NCBI GenBank assembly: GCA_028564675.1
Contig: JAOVVO010000207.1
Coordinates: 1 to 64,000 of the forward strand
Length of the DNA: 64,000 nucleotides
Direction of reading: 5' to 3'
From: Onchocerca lupi
Lineage: Eukaryota; Nematoda; Chromadorea; Rhabditida; Onchocercidae
A program made the translations under genes and the position numbers. The notes beneath the pieces are model-generated. The model was not told the DNA's origin, made no database searches, and saw nothing but the letters and a program-made list of their open reading frames with translations. Every line of letters starts with the position of its first letter. Position 1 is the stretch's first letter. Shown here in pieces: positions 38,437 to 50,817 of this stretch.

Positions 38437-38583
38437 TGCGTTGTCTATTTTCCTTTTGTGACTGTCGTTCTCCTTCCGCTTCACCACTGATGTTGCTCCT
38501 TCTGAACTGTCGATCGTGCTGTCGAAACCGTCTTCGAAACTCAACTGGAATTGAACTGCTCTTGATACTAATCTTGAAGACAT
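38437..38583 (-). CDS. Possible orphan first exon, unknown protein
   Basis: ATG at 38583 opens a 49-codon frame that ends exactly at a good donor (GCA then GTAAGC), phase 0. The peptide starts MSSRLVSRAVQFQLSFEDGF, is rich in Ser/Asp/Glu, and ends in a basic stretch (KRKENDSHKRK). The codons are less AT-biased than the flanks, as in the real exons nearby. No partner exon was found downstream on the minus strand (33-38.4 kb), and the product was not recognised. It may be a gene start, a relic, or chance. Confidence 0.3.
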
Positions 38584-39015
38584 TGATGTTGAAAACACTG
38601 ATCCGAAAAGCTCCTTTTTATGTGGATAATCCCTGGTTTTGATAGATAACCGATCTTTTATATGATTAATGCAACACATTAATCGTATCTTTTGTACGTT
38701 GATTGTCAAAACAAAGGATAAGAGATAGACAATGCTCACAAAATTTAAACAATGCATGTAAGTTCTATTAGCAGATCGGATGAGAGAACAAAAGTCTCTA
38801 TGCCCAGATATGAATAAGTGATCCATTTATCTGAGAAATATTACAAATTTCTAATACTTGGATTTAATGTAAACAAATTACGAATATTCTTCAATTTATA
38901 ACAGTAAATAAGAAAATCTTTTTCGCTTTTCAAAATTACAGTCAAATCTGATATACAGAGCATTGTCAGCAACATATTTGATCAAATATGTCCAATTGGC
39001 AAATATGATTTAATT
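38584..39015. other. Gap between the orphan exon and the LOTUS/Tudor gene
   Basis: The open frame of the orphan exon extends upstream to 38,826 but without coding character. A 20-base block at about 38,715 (ACAAAGGATAAGAGATAGAC) recurs inverted near 49,580. This gap also contains the 3' flank of the LOTUS/Tudor gene. Confidence 0.4.
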
Positions 39016-42000
39016 TCAATTCGAAGAAAACATTTGAATCAAATTCTGTCGCATAAATGCTGCCGGTATATTTAAACCGCCATGTGCTTCGCTAAAGATC
39101 TGTTTCAGTTCGAATAAATTTTTTGATGGCTGAAAGAAACATGAACTTTAAAAGAATAAAAAATGAATTAAAGAATAAAAATGCTTCATGAAGAGTTTTT
39201 TTTCTCATTAGACTTGAGAAAAAAGATTTTTCCGTTCCAAATTTTGAATCGTTTTTTTCTATTAATTGATTAAGTAATCTTTCAACATCAACTTATTTGA
39301 TTACTTACTTTAATTTCTAAGAACTAAAAGATGTTCCTAGATATAAATCTTAGTTCTCATTGATTTTGATATGAAACTGTGTTGAGAGCTTACCTCAGAC
39401 ACTACGTCAGCTTGGATATCTTGTTCACTATCTTCAAGGAGTTTTGAACAAATCTGCGAGAAAGACTTACGAAATTCATCCTAAATTAACAAAAAACTAC
39501 TTGAAACAAGCATTTAAGAAATTAAGAGCTAATATAAATTGATGAATGAATGATACTGCATATTAGAATTTTATGTAACATGTTATAAAATTTTTCCAAT
39601 TGATTACTCAGTTGAAACAAGTACTGGATTGTTTCAGTAAATCACATCATGGCATTGAAATCTTCAGCGAGAACTACAAATAAAGCATACTGATATATAA
39701 ACGAAATTTTAATTTGTTCACCTCTCTCCCAGATACGATTATAAAAGGCGCAGTTTTTGCTACCACACCATATGCTGGTTTTACATAATCATTCGTCAGC
39801 TAAAAATTTTGCATTTGATTAAAAATCAATCAATGAATTTGCTACATTCGGAAATTTATTTTATATTCTGAAAAGGTTTCATATTCTGAAACGAGCTTGT
39901 ACAAAAGATTTTCTACTTAAACTATATCTTATCATTTTTAAACGTATAATGCATAAACTGTGTGAAAAATTAGCAGTTTTATGATAAGCTTTCATGAGAA
40001 ATATTAGATTTTGCTTGATACCTCATCAGATTCGGGGAAATTTTTCAATTTAAAAATATATCAAATATTTCCAAATACTTTGAAATATTTTTGGATTCAA
40101 AAATTTCCCCGAATTTGATGAGATTTTAAGCAAAATCCATGCATCCGCTACTTCGTAAAATCCATGTATTGCAGTCTTTTCTCCAAATTTCGAAGATACT
40201 ATTTCAAACCTTTCTCAACTGACTAACTGGTACATTTTGATGACGCATTTGATCAATGAAATATACCGGCACAACGCCAGCATGACCACCATCATCTATA
40301 CACCGAACTCGATAAACTTGATTATCTTTGATATCATGGAAAGCATAATTACAGTCTTTTACAGGCTTCTCTACCGCATAGTCTTTTTCCTCACCATAAA
40401 ACAGGTAATGAAAGCTGAAAGATATGAACGTAGCGTGCTTTGTATGTATTTCCATTTCAAATCATAAAATTCATGTTGCTTATAAATTTATCCACATTTC
40501 TTAAATAGCTTCGCTTTGAATTAAATTTTAAAAAAAACTTATTTAAAATTCACAAATTTATGAATTGCTAGTATAAGCACAGCACTTACCACATCTTCTT
40601 TTCGAATAACTTATATGCGCGTTCAAAAGTGCGAAGCCTAAAGAATGCCTGAATTCGAAACCTGCCCAGTGGTTCGTCAATCAATACAATATTTACCAAC
40701 AAAATCTGAGTAAAAGATGAAAAAGCTGCCTTTAATAGAAAGTTATAATTTATTTTTCTCCTACATTTTGCCATTCTTTTAAGTAATTACTTAATTTATC
40801 AAAAAATTCCTTTAAATACCTTATAGCAATAAGATAAAACAAAAGCAAATATCATATAAGAAAAACGAAATGCATTTCTGATTTCTAACGGCAAAATAAA
40901 GCCATGCAAATCAAATTTCATGAGCATTTGGTGGAGAGTATAGAATTTTAAAAAAAAGTTATAAGGTTCTCTCACAGAAAACAAGTTTAGTCTTATTTAA
41001 CTCATAATGATTTGGTCATCGAGAAATGCACAGCAATGTATGCATAATTATCTAAGAATTAATTTGAATTTCACAATTAATTAAAAACATATTTTTTTTA
41101 TCATGCCATGTAACTTGAACTATTTAAAAAATTAATCCGGAAATTACTTCCCATCATTTTATACAATGATGACTTGGATATGGAAACGATACAAGTTTTT
41201 CAAACTACATATCATACACGAAAGACTTGTAAGCAGATAAAACTTACTGGTTTGAAAATACTGCTGGGCGATTCAATAGTTGAACAGTAATCTGACATAA
41301 CATGAGTAACTATCTTAACTGAGTCGGTGAATGACGATAAGTAAGACGATATTGCTAGTTCCTCAGGTCTTTTGGCGTCATGTAGTACTGATATTGAAGT
41401 TCCTATTGAAAAACAGCAGAATATATTATTTTTTCTTCAAAGGGAAAAATCAGAGACATTGATACTGCTTGCGTAATAAAAAAAAAAAAAAAAAAAAAGA
41501 AAAAGATAATGATTATTCAATTCATTTTTTTACTTATTCTAATTCATCTTTTACTTATCTTATGCTATAAATATCTTTCAAAAACTCGCATGCCAATTAC
41601 CACTTAATTTTTTAGCTGATAATTTCAATTTCTCTCGACTACCACATAAAAAAATTCAGTTCTCTGCAATTTCAAGTACTTATATTATTTCTATTATGCA
41701 GAAGTACTTATAATCCAATACCTGCTGAATGAAATTCGCAACAAAAGACATCCTTAAACTCCGTTATGAGCTTAACTGTAAGCTGACAAGCGTTCACTTT
41801 GATACCTTTCGCACTCAGTTTTTCGATAAGTTCTTTTAGAAGTAAAGGTCTTCCTGCTTCCATCAACAGATCATAGATCTACAAACGAAAAAGTTTCGCT
41901 TTTTAACTTTAGAAATTTTTAGAAATTCAAAAACTAAGAAAGGAATCAAGTTGAATTCAGAAAATAAAGACCAACTATAACTGCTGGTACAGTCAAAGGT

Positions 42001-45000
42001 GCCGATCGTCCGTTTTCATTTTGTGTATTATCTTTCCCGTTATTCGATGAGCAAGTAGATGACGAAACGAAGTTTTGAAAATCTTTTCGATCAAGATCAA
42101 GTATCTAAAACAACTAGAAAAGCTGATATAAAAACAAAATTTTAATAAATGGAAGTTTCTCTAAAATTTCAACAAATGTAACCAGAATTTTTTTTTTTTT
42201 TTTGGGACTGAACAAGTTAGAATAAGTTACCGGAAAATGATCGCACTTTTTTTTTTCATGAATATTATTAAGCAGTGAATTTCGAATCAATGAAGTAACT
42301 AACACCATCTCGAACTATAAGCTCTGGATGTCCACCGGCTGAAAGTAATTTCTTTATGATATTCTCCCATGTGCCTTCTTTATAGTTCTTAGGATCAATG
42401 TGTCGGCCATCTTCTTCGAAAAAAATTTCCGATAAATCGGAGACCTAAAATAAGTTGCACAATGTATATGTAAAAAAACTAAAAATAAATTCTGCCTGTA
42501 TCATAAATATGCTAATTAACAAAAAACTAGAAAAACGAATAAGTCTCGTCATTAACAAATTTCCTCCACTGTTTTTTGTAATGTTGACATACTCAAACTT
42601 TTTTCTCAAAATAGAAACAGCCACTCCCGTATTCGAATTAATAAGTGAAAGATACCTTGAAAGAGCCTTTCGCTCGAACGAAAGAGAGTATTTTATCACC
42701 CAAAACTTTATATGGCAAACAATCATCTTTCGATCTTATTTTTGCCGAAGCCAATGTTGACCCTTTCCAATATTCAAACCTATCGTTTGCCTAGAAGATG
42801 CCATAAAGTCACAGTCACACAGTATCAAACAATAAAATACTGTTAAATTTAAATTAGATGAATACAACAAATAGAAATTTATATTCCAGCCATCAAAATA
42901 TTTCTGCAACGAATGAAGTAATTGAATTTTAAATAATCTTCTAATTATTTTTTAATTGAAAAATAACAAACCGGGAAATAAATTTTAGTGTCTTTTTTAA
43001 ATCATTCATTCAAGCGCATATAAGCTAACATTATCTTCACAAAGAACTCTATTCATCAACCATTCATATTCCGTTTAACTAATAATGTGCTAATCGATTC
43101 ATTTGTGATTTAAAATTTCTTTGCATTTCAATAACTTTACAATGAAACAAATAACTAACAGTTAAAGGAGCGAATTGTGAATAGCGAAGAGAGCTTTTAG
43201 CAGTAGTCCCAGCTTTCCCTAACGAAGCAGTAGAATCTAAAGGGCGATCTTGTAATTCGTTTCGGTATTGATTAGGACTGAATGTGTTATTTTCCATCAC
43301 AAATGACTAGAAAAGCGGATAAAATATAAAGGAATATTCTAGCACGAATATTTTACCTACTAAGATAAAAATACCTCATATTTGACAAATATTAAGCAAC
43401 AGAAGAGTTGATAAGTCATAAAAAATTGCCCTGATTATTATTGAACCCAATTTAGCCTGAGGATGTTTACATTTATGAAAATTTCTAGTTAGAAACATGA
43501 GACGGAAAACAAAATAAAGAGGAAAAAAAACGAAAGAGGTGCGTTGCAATGCATCCTGGATAGCGTCTTATTTTTTTAATATTGAAAAAAAAATAAATAA
43601 ATATGAAACATTTCACTTACTTCTGACGACAATGATCTTTGAGTCGGAATATCGGTGAAACTGAGGTTTTCGAATTCTATAAGAAAAATTAGCAAAAAGC
43701 AGTAATAAATGTGCATATGCTAGCAATTTCATTGATTCAGAAAATAAGAATATTCTTTCATCAAATAACATCCTCTAAAGAATGCAGATTAAACATGATA
43801 AACTTTTATTATTACAGCTTGTAATCCTAAAGTTTTACTATTTAATAAAAAATTTTTCTAGAATGCAGTATTCAATGCTGCAAAGACTTCATCATGTTTT
43901 ATATTACAATATAAAACAATATAATCTATGCCAAGCTACATAAAACTCCGCGTTTCAAGTTACCATTGCTCACTTGATGTTAATGACATTTCGTCTTCAT
44001 GCTTCACTATTGAATCATTTATTACTAGCATGTAAAAGAGTACTTTAAATAAGATCTTTGTGTCACACGTAAGATGTTACCAGATTAAAAATTTAATAAA
44101 CTATAATAACCATCAATATCGTCCTCGTCGTCAATAACTGTTAATAAAATATCGTTATTTGCTTGTTTTGTCACCGCAACGTGGTTATATAAATGACTTT
44201 TGAGAAACCCACTAAGATCTTCAATTTTCTCTCCTTTCACATCAAATAAACGACAAATCTAAACAAAAAAAAGCGTTAATCGAGTTATTTAAATAAAAAC
44301 ATCCGAACTGTGTTTAAATTTACTGCTGAACGATTTCTGAATCGCAGAAAATATTAGCCTCAGCACTGTTGAGAGGAACACCAAAGCAATGTCGGTATGC
44401 ATTTTCCATTTCAGAAAAATTCATTTCACCGCCATACTGCTCAATGAGGTTTACTAATCGCTTCCTACCCTAAAATTAACAAAATCATTTATTCTCCAAC
44501 TAAATTTGGACTTCACAAGTTGAAATTTTAAGTTTAAGTGTAAAAGCAATCAAAATTTCATTTCGTCGTTCTTAGATTCGAATGAAATTCATTTTAATAT
44601 TTTACTTGGGCAATGCAATGATAGCTAAAAAAATTAAGTTAATTCTGTATTAGATTAATTCTGAAAATTTTCAACAGAATGAGGAAGTAGCAACTTTGAG
44701 ATGAGTTTAAATCGAGCATTCTACTTCAACAAAAGTTCATAGATTAATTGGGATATTTTGAAAGTCAGTTTCTTGAAAACCTATGTGTAGTTCTATGTAT
44801 CAAATCATAGCGATTTTATTAGAAATGATACGAATAATAAATTAAAACTGAAATCATTATAAATTAAAATTGAAACCATTATAAATGTATATATAGCGAA
44901 AATAAGATAAAAAATTTAAAAATAGCAAAATGAATGAAAAAAAAGTTGAAGAAAACTTATATGAATATAAACAGAAACCTTTTGAGATTTCATCACTCCA

Positions 45001-47013
45001 TTTTTTTTAATATTATTTAGACCTGATTGTCGTTGGATTTCTGAAGATATTCGAAATGGAATTTCAAATCAAGGTAATAGAATTTGTTGCCAAAAAAGTG
45101 AATCGCACAAAGTGACATATTGAATTTTCTTTTTTCTTTTTGTGTCACATGGGATAACCAAGAATTATCAAATTCCTAATTCTAACACTGAACCAAAAAA
45201 AGAAAAAAAAATCAATTTGCATCTTTTTTAATCTCAACAACACGAAAAGTAAGACAAAAGAATTAAGAAAAAGTTCAGAAAAACTGAGATAAAGGAACCT
45301 GAAACTGACGGAGCGGGATAATCATCATAATTGCGACTTCGTTCATTGGACGGACATTGATAATTGTTCAAGCCTTGGAGAGGCGCAACATGTCTTGATT
45401 GCTGGCTTTCACAAGCATGAGAATATTCTAAAGGCCTAAATAATAAACTGTTAAACCACTAAGTGAATGCAGTAGGAATGATCGAATAACTCTCTTTCTG
45501 AGTCTAACTGTAAAATAGGGTAATGATCACTTTATTGTCGAAAGTCTGTCCGGTTTGTTCTTTATCAACTCTTTAGATCATCGGTTACTCAAATACAACA
45601 GTTTTGCTGTCAATTGCCTGATTGGATGCAACAAATTTAATACAGTTATAACGGAAATAGACTCAATGCAGGCACAGACACAACATCGAAAAGTTTAACT
45701 TGTTAGCCAATGATAATTAATTAATTACGGACTTTGAAACTACATCGAATGCTGCATTGAAATTCGTTTTTGGCGTGTTTTTTGAAATTTTATCTAAATT
45801 TGCTTGAAGTCGAGCTACCATTTGCTTTGTGGCAATAGCTTCCTTCTCAACTACATGAGGCTTCTTCAGCAGCTTCCTATTCTCAGCGTTAACAAAGCCA
45901 GGACGAGTTGATGCAGCCGAATTCGACCCAAGTCCTCCTTAATTATTTCATATAAATATCATATACCAACCCTATCATTAACTGAAGTATCAAGAAATAT
46001 CTGACAGAAGTTTAAAAAATATAATTAATTGTGAAAAGAGTTCAATCAAAGCAGAGAAATTCAGCTCCTCAAAACTATATATAGAGCAAGAACTTTCATC
46101 TGCTCAGAAAAGTAGTAGTCGTTTTTCCTCTAGCTATGAATTGAAACTGAAGATTAATAAAAGAAATTAAATAAAAAACGGAAAGAAAAAGAAACATCAC
46201 ACCTTTACCAAATTTCGCAGGTACTACAGCATGAAATTTTCGCGATAGCTTGGAATTTCGAGATTTCGTACTGCGGACAATATTCAGCAATTTTCTAGTA
46301 TTTTTATCAGCAGATGCAAAATACCGTCCATTTTCACAAATAATTCCACCTTCTCCTTGCATTATTGGTGAAATAAGTAATGACTGCAAATCCTTGAAGC
46401 CATGGTCTTCTGGTCGCAAAGTCTTACCATATAAATCTCTGGAAAAAAATTTCGTTTTGATTCAAGCGCAAAAGAGATTAAATGCTTTCAAGAAGAAAAA
46501 AATTCATAAAAACTACACTAGAAAAATCATGGACAATCTACAAAAAAGACCACTTACACAGACAGAGAGAAAAAAAAAATAACCGTAACAAGTAAATCGG
46601 TAACCCTATTTTTATTATCATTTACCAAACTTTCATCATATGTTTGTTGGAAATATCCATATTAAAATTATATCGGAAATATTTTATTAGGGACATTTTG
46701 TCTTCACTATATTTATGGACAATATTTTGCTTTAGATTCTAAATAATGGAAGGGTTCCTAGATAAATTAGTTTATCAATCAGGCTTCAAACTTTTTATGA
46801 AAAAGATCGGCAAGACAAATATTTACGTCTCATGAGTGTGTTCTGAAAATTGAAGTCTTAATATTTATTTAGTTGGATTTTACGATCTATTAAAAAAAAA
46901 TAATTTAGAAATAGGTACTTGTACATTCGACATAAGTCACTACTGGTGCATCCATTTTTTTCTGCACCAATCACCGAAACAATGCGAATCTTCAAATCCA
47001 TTAATGTTGACAT
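39016..47013 (-). CDS. Multi-LOTUS plus extended Tudor protein (TDRD5/TDRD7/LOTR-1-like)
   Basis: Probably a germ-granule scaffold: LOTUS domains bind or stimulate Vasa-type helicases and G-rich RNA, and Tudor domains read methyl-arginine. Eighteen phase-consistent exons: 47013-46919, 46438-46203, 45937-45733, 45435-45306, 44469-44332, 44258-44111, 43676-43621, 43306-43160, 42790-42656, 42444-42304, 42104-41976, 41878-41722, 41402-41248, 40705-40590, 40414-40210, 39799-39722, 39480-39394, 39129-39016, about 823 aa. LOTUS-like segments lie at about residues 1-80 (LKIRIVSVIGAEKNGCTSSD), 223-300 (RKRLVNLIEQYGGEMNFSEM), 410-477 (LGDKILSFVRAKGSFKVSDL) and 521-572 (LLMEAGRPLLLKELIEKLSA). The eTudor is at about 590-760, with ending typical of the fold (VYRVRCIDDGGHAGVVPVYF, then VSQLRK). 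Less certain are the exon 5 donor (GTTCAG, chosen over a GTAAAT that breaks the frame) and the number of LOTUS folds. Confidence 0.82.
40007..40137. repeat. Long intronic foldback, 42-nt arms
   Basis: Arm 40007-40048 and arm 40096-40137 are reverse complements at 37 of 42 positions, including the block ATTCGGGGAAATTTTT. The 47-base middle also has partial self-pairing (CAAATATTTC with GAAATATTTTTG). It lies in intron 15 of the LOTUS/Tudor gene, so the pre-mRNA would form a 131-nt hairpin. Confidence 0.85.
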
Positions 47014-50000
47014 TTCTGCTCCTAGGAAAATATTCTCTTTTCGTACATTCAAGCACGGAAAAAGTTTTTTTCCTTTTTTTCGAGAATATTCTGAAAACAA
47101 ACACTTGAATTTAAATATTTCTGAGGAATTTGGAAAAAAAAAAAACGACAAAAATCGCTCCAAATTATGCAATAAAGGCTAAATTTCTTATAGATTCACA
47201 AGAGTTAGATAAAATGAGAAAATATAAAAGAAGAAGGGAGATACAGCAGCGTTTAATTCAATGCAAACAGACAAGAATAGAATATAAAATTGCTACAATA
47301 AATTCCATCTTGTTGTTCACAATATGTGACACGTTTTGATTACAAAATAAAATTCTGAGCAAGTAAAATGAGAAAATTTGGTAAAATATTTGGTCAAACA
47401 AAACCTTATTCATGTGAAGAAATGTAAAATCCGAAAAGAAATTTCATTCGAAACTTGTTTTTCCGAAATATAAAATTTAAAGTTTCTATCAAAATTAAAA
47501 GGAAAAAGTTGTTAAAAATAATTAATCTTGCTTATCTCTCAAATCATGCGGCAAATTTTGATAACGAAATGAAATACTTTTAGTTTTATTTAATGTATTA
47601 ATCGGTGATAAACATAACAAAAGAATCATTTATCTATACGATATTTTTTCTTTATCATAAAATCACTTACTACTCAGTCTATGCTATATTCACCACACAT
47701 CCTTTAATATTTTCTAAATCACAAGTGACCAAACTATTCGCTTATAATTCTCTTCGGCAACAAAATCTTTCCTTTCTTTTTCAATTTTTATCAAAACTGT
47801 ATTATTGGCCTATAATTATCCTAAAATCTGTCATCTTTGGCAAAATAACACCATTCATCTTATTACCAATCTCTTACCAACAACCCTAATCCTATCATGG
47901 AAAAATTTCTTATCTCTAAACAAATCAAGCATTCCTTCATGCATACTACAAATAGGCAATGGTTTTGTTATGCAATACTATAGCTCATGTAATTGATATC
48001 TGGCTGGATAATATAAAACAATATATCAAGCATATATATTACATATCAAATTTGAAATTTATTAAATCAAAAAAAAAAAACAATAAATTTAAATCTAAAA
48101 TTTTGTCATTCAAAAAAAAATTTCTTTCTTATTTTTCCAATGCTTTCCAGAAATTGGACATAAATTAAGCTATCTTTTTTTTTGGCAATTTTCTATTTTT
48201 TAACAAATTATTATCCATAAATATAATGAAAAATTCCTGGGAAAAAGAAAAAATAGACTTCGACGTGATTTGAAATATTAAAAACTACTTTTAATTGTTG
48301 TAAAAAAAAAAGCTTACAATTATTGATATCAATTAAAAGGATGAATTAAGAAAGGAAGAAAGATCATGAAAGCAATTTAATATATCATTTAGGCGAAGAG
48401 ATCATGATCTTTCATAGATCACAGAAAAACAAACAGTATTAGAGAAGAATTTTCTCACATCCTCCAAAAAATTTCCTAACAAACCTTATTATTTGAAATA
48501 TTGTAAGCATTATTGATCGACCTCTCTTTATTCTGATACTCAAATTCTTTGTTTACAATTAATTTGTAAACTATTTACCATTATAAAACCAAGGATCATT
48601 CATATAAAAGAGAAAAGGAATCAATCACAACGATCAAACAATCAATTCATTCAATAAACAATATGCTTTGAGTCGGTTCATGCAGCAATAAATCCTTGTT
48701 TTGGGAGATCATAAAAAAACTTCCCCCGTAATCATTAGGGATATGATTTTGTTGACTTTTTTTTTTCTGTTATAATTGCATATAAGTCAATATTGTTGTC
48801 TTTAAAGCGTAAGTGGATTTCTATGTTCGTTCATGCATAAACTGTTATCATAATCATGCTAATATTTATATAACAAAAAAAAAAATAATTAAATAATTGA
48901 CAGTAAACAGATAATTACGCCAGAAATGTCATCATGACAGATTGGCATAGCAGTACGATGCAACGAAAGGTATAACATAAGCAAAGATTACAACAAAAGC
49001 AAACATTATAATAAAGAATTGATCAATCTTTTAAAATTTTTCAAAAAAAATCGACAAAAAATTGGAAAAAACATAGAATAATTCTAAGAATTATGGTATT
49101 TCGGCTTATTACTGTCATTTTCACTCTATGCGACAAATGGGTGGGGCATAAAATCGCAAAGTATATCAAAGTTTTTGAAATGATCAGTTGCGATGAAACA
49201 GCGAAAAGGATAAGAAGCTTAGAAATAAATGGGTTTTAATTGAAATAACTTAATTTTACACCTGAAACAAGTTTAATACTATGCAGCAGCATTGTTTTTT
49301 TTCTTGACTTGATGCGACAAATGAAATTATCTTCATTATTCTTTAGATTTAAATTAAGAAAGCGAGTGCGTGAAATGAGATCAATTTCTTTCCACTTTAC
49401 TTTACGTGCCATATTAAACGAAAAATGATTTTAATACATAAATTTAAGTAATTCATTTTACTTGTCATTTTTTCAGTCAAATGAATCATTATTCTTCAAT
49501 CTGATACAAAAGCCTTTGTTCCTTCATCTTCCGATGTGCCAAAGCTTGTGTGCATAGCTTAAAATTGTACGCGTTCGTCTATCTCTTATCCTTTGTCCTC
49601 ATAACCAAACCGTATGAACAACATCAGTTGGCCGCGCCACGCGTTACCTGCTCCTTTTTTACAGAAAATATGCATGATCAATAGATACAGTCCGGTCGCT
49701 TATTTTTACCTATCATAGGTGTGGTGAGTTGAAAAGAAATAGATATATCAATATAAAACATGCGCCTATTCGAATGCAGCGTTGTTTCAAAATATCAAAT
49801 CAATCGGTGAAGAATTTTAGGAGATTAAAGGATTAGAACAATGAATATTTACATTTTTATTTGCATCGATTTTACCGCCAATTTATGAAGTTCTTATTGT
49901 TTTGCTTCATGTTGTCGTAACGTTCACTTTTACTTATCTTAAATACTATCCCCCTTATTTTATGCACTTTTTTTGATACTCTACGAACAACGATAGAAGT

Positions 50001-50817
50001 ATCCAAAACACAGCATATTTATTTCTTCAAATTTCGAATTATTTATTTGTTATTTCTTATGAATATTGATAGAAATAATATCGTACTTGTAATCATCAAA
50101 ATTACAAATATAATTCAATTTTTGTTATTTATGTATTTATCCTAAAACCATTTAATTTCCAGCTGATTAATTTGTAGCATAGAAGTGTGCATTGCAATTG
50201 CTGGAATCGACTTATTATGAGAGAATCTTAATCTTCTAACAAATTTTAGTTACAGGTAAATCCGCTTGACTTCATGCATTGATTGCTTCAAAAGAAAAGT
50301 CTAACTGACTCAAAAGCTTCTATAAATTAATTTCTCCGAATTAAATATTCCAAGACTTAAATTTGATTTGTGAACTTCTTAATGTAATTGTTCCTAATTT
50401 GCTTTCAACTTCATGTAAATGAAGCAGAAAATGATATTAACTGTTCTCACAATGTTTTTATACAAAAGCATAAAATCATCAAGAAAAAATCATTTTCCCA
50501 TTAGTAGTGAAGCAATCTTGCAACATCTTTACTTCCTGTCTACTTTAAACTTTTACAGTTTAAAAGGAAACAAGGACAATCAGATCACGACGTATTACAA
50601 TAAACAAATATAATACAATAGATAAATATAAATTCGCATATCTCAATTTGTGGATGAAAATGCTCATATTAATCCACAAATTTAACATATTTCTAAAAGA
50701 AATTTTAACAGCAAAAAAATTTAAATTCTTAAAACTTTCGGAAAAAAGTTCCATGGTAGAAAATTGATTAAATGTAACGAAATGTTGCTAATGCCAAAAA
50801 AAAAAAAACAATGATTT
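47014..50817. other. Intergenic between the LOTUS/Tudor gene and flp-22
   Basis: About 3.8 kb, AT-rich. It is the likely promoter side of the LOTUS/Tudor gene and the 3' side of flp-22. A TTTCCTAG acceptor at about 47,023, ten bases before the ATG, may be a trans-splice site. The one structured patch is 49,500-49,830, which is GC-richer and holds a dispersed repeat copy. No gene was recognised. Confidence 0.45.
49735..49828 (-). repeat. Dispersed repeat copy (Helitron-flank family)
   Basis: Read on the minus strand, it contains TTCACCGATTGATTTGATATTT, then ACAACGCTGCATTCGAATAG, then GCGCATGTTTTA. This is the same order as the 23231-23300 copy. It is the best-preserved copy away from the Helitron remnant. 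Confidence 0.65.

Noticed and set aside
38368..38826. A 152-codon minus-strand open frame as one intronless gene
   Set aside because: Only the part from the ATG at 38583 to the GTAAGC donor has coding character. The 3' end runs past a strong donor into AT-rich sequence.
44324..44332. GTAAAT donor for LOTUS/Tudor exon 5
   Set aside because: It gives a frame with a stop in the next exon. The GTTCAG donor eight bases earlier keeps the frame into ICRLFDVKG, so it was used in spite of its weaker consensus.
47605..48168. Several 60-95 codon plus-strand frames
   Set aside because: They are Ile/Phe/Leu/Lys/Asn-rich strings from AT-rich DNA with no splice structure or similarity.
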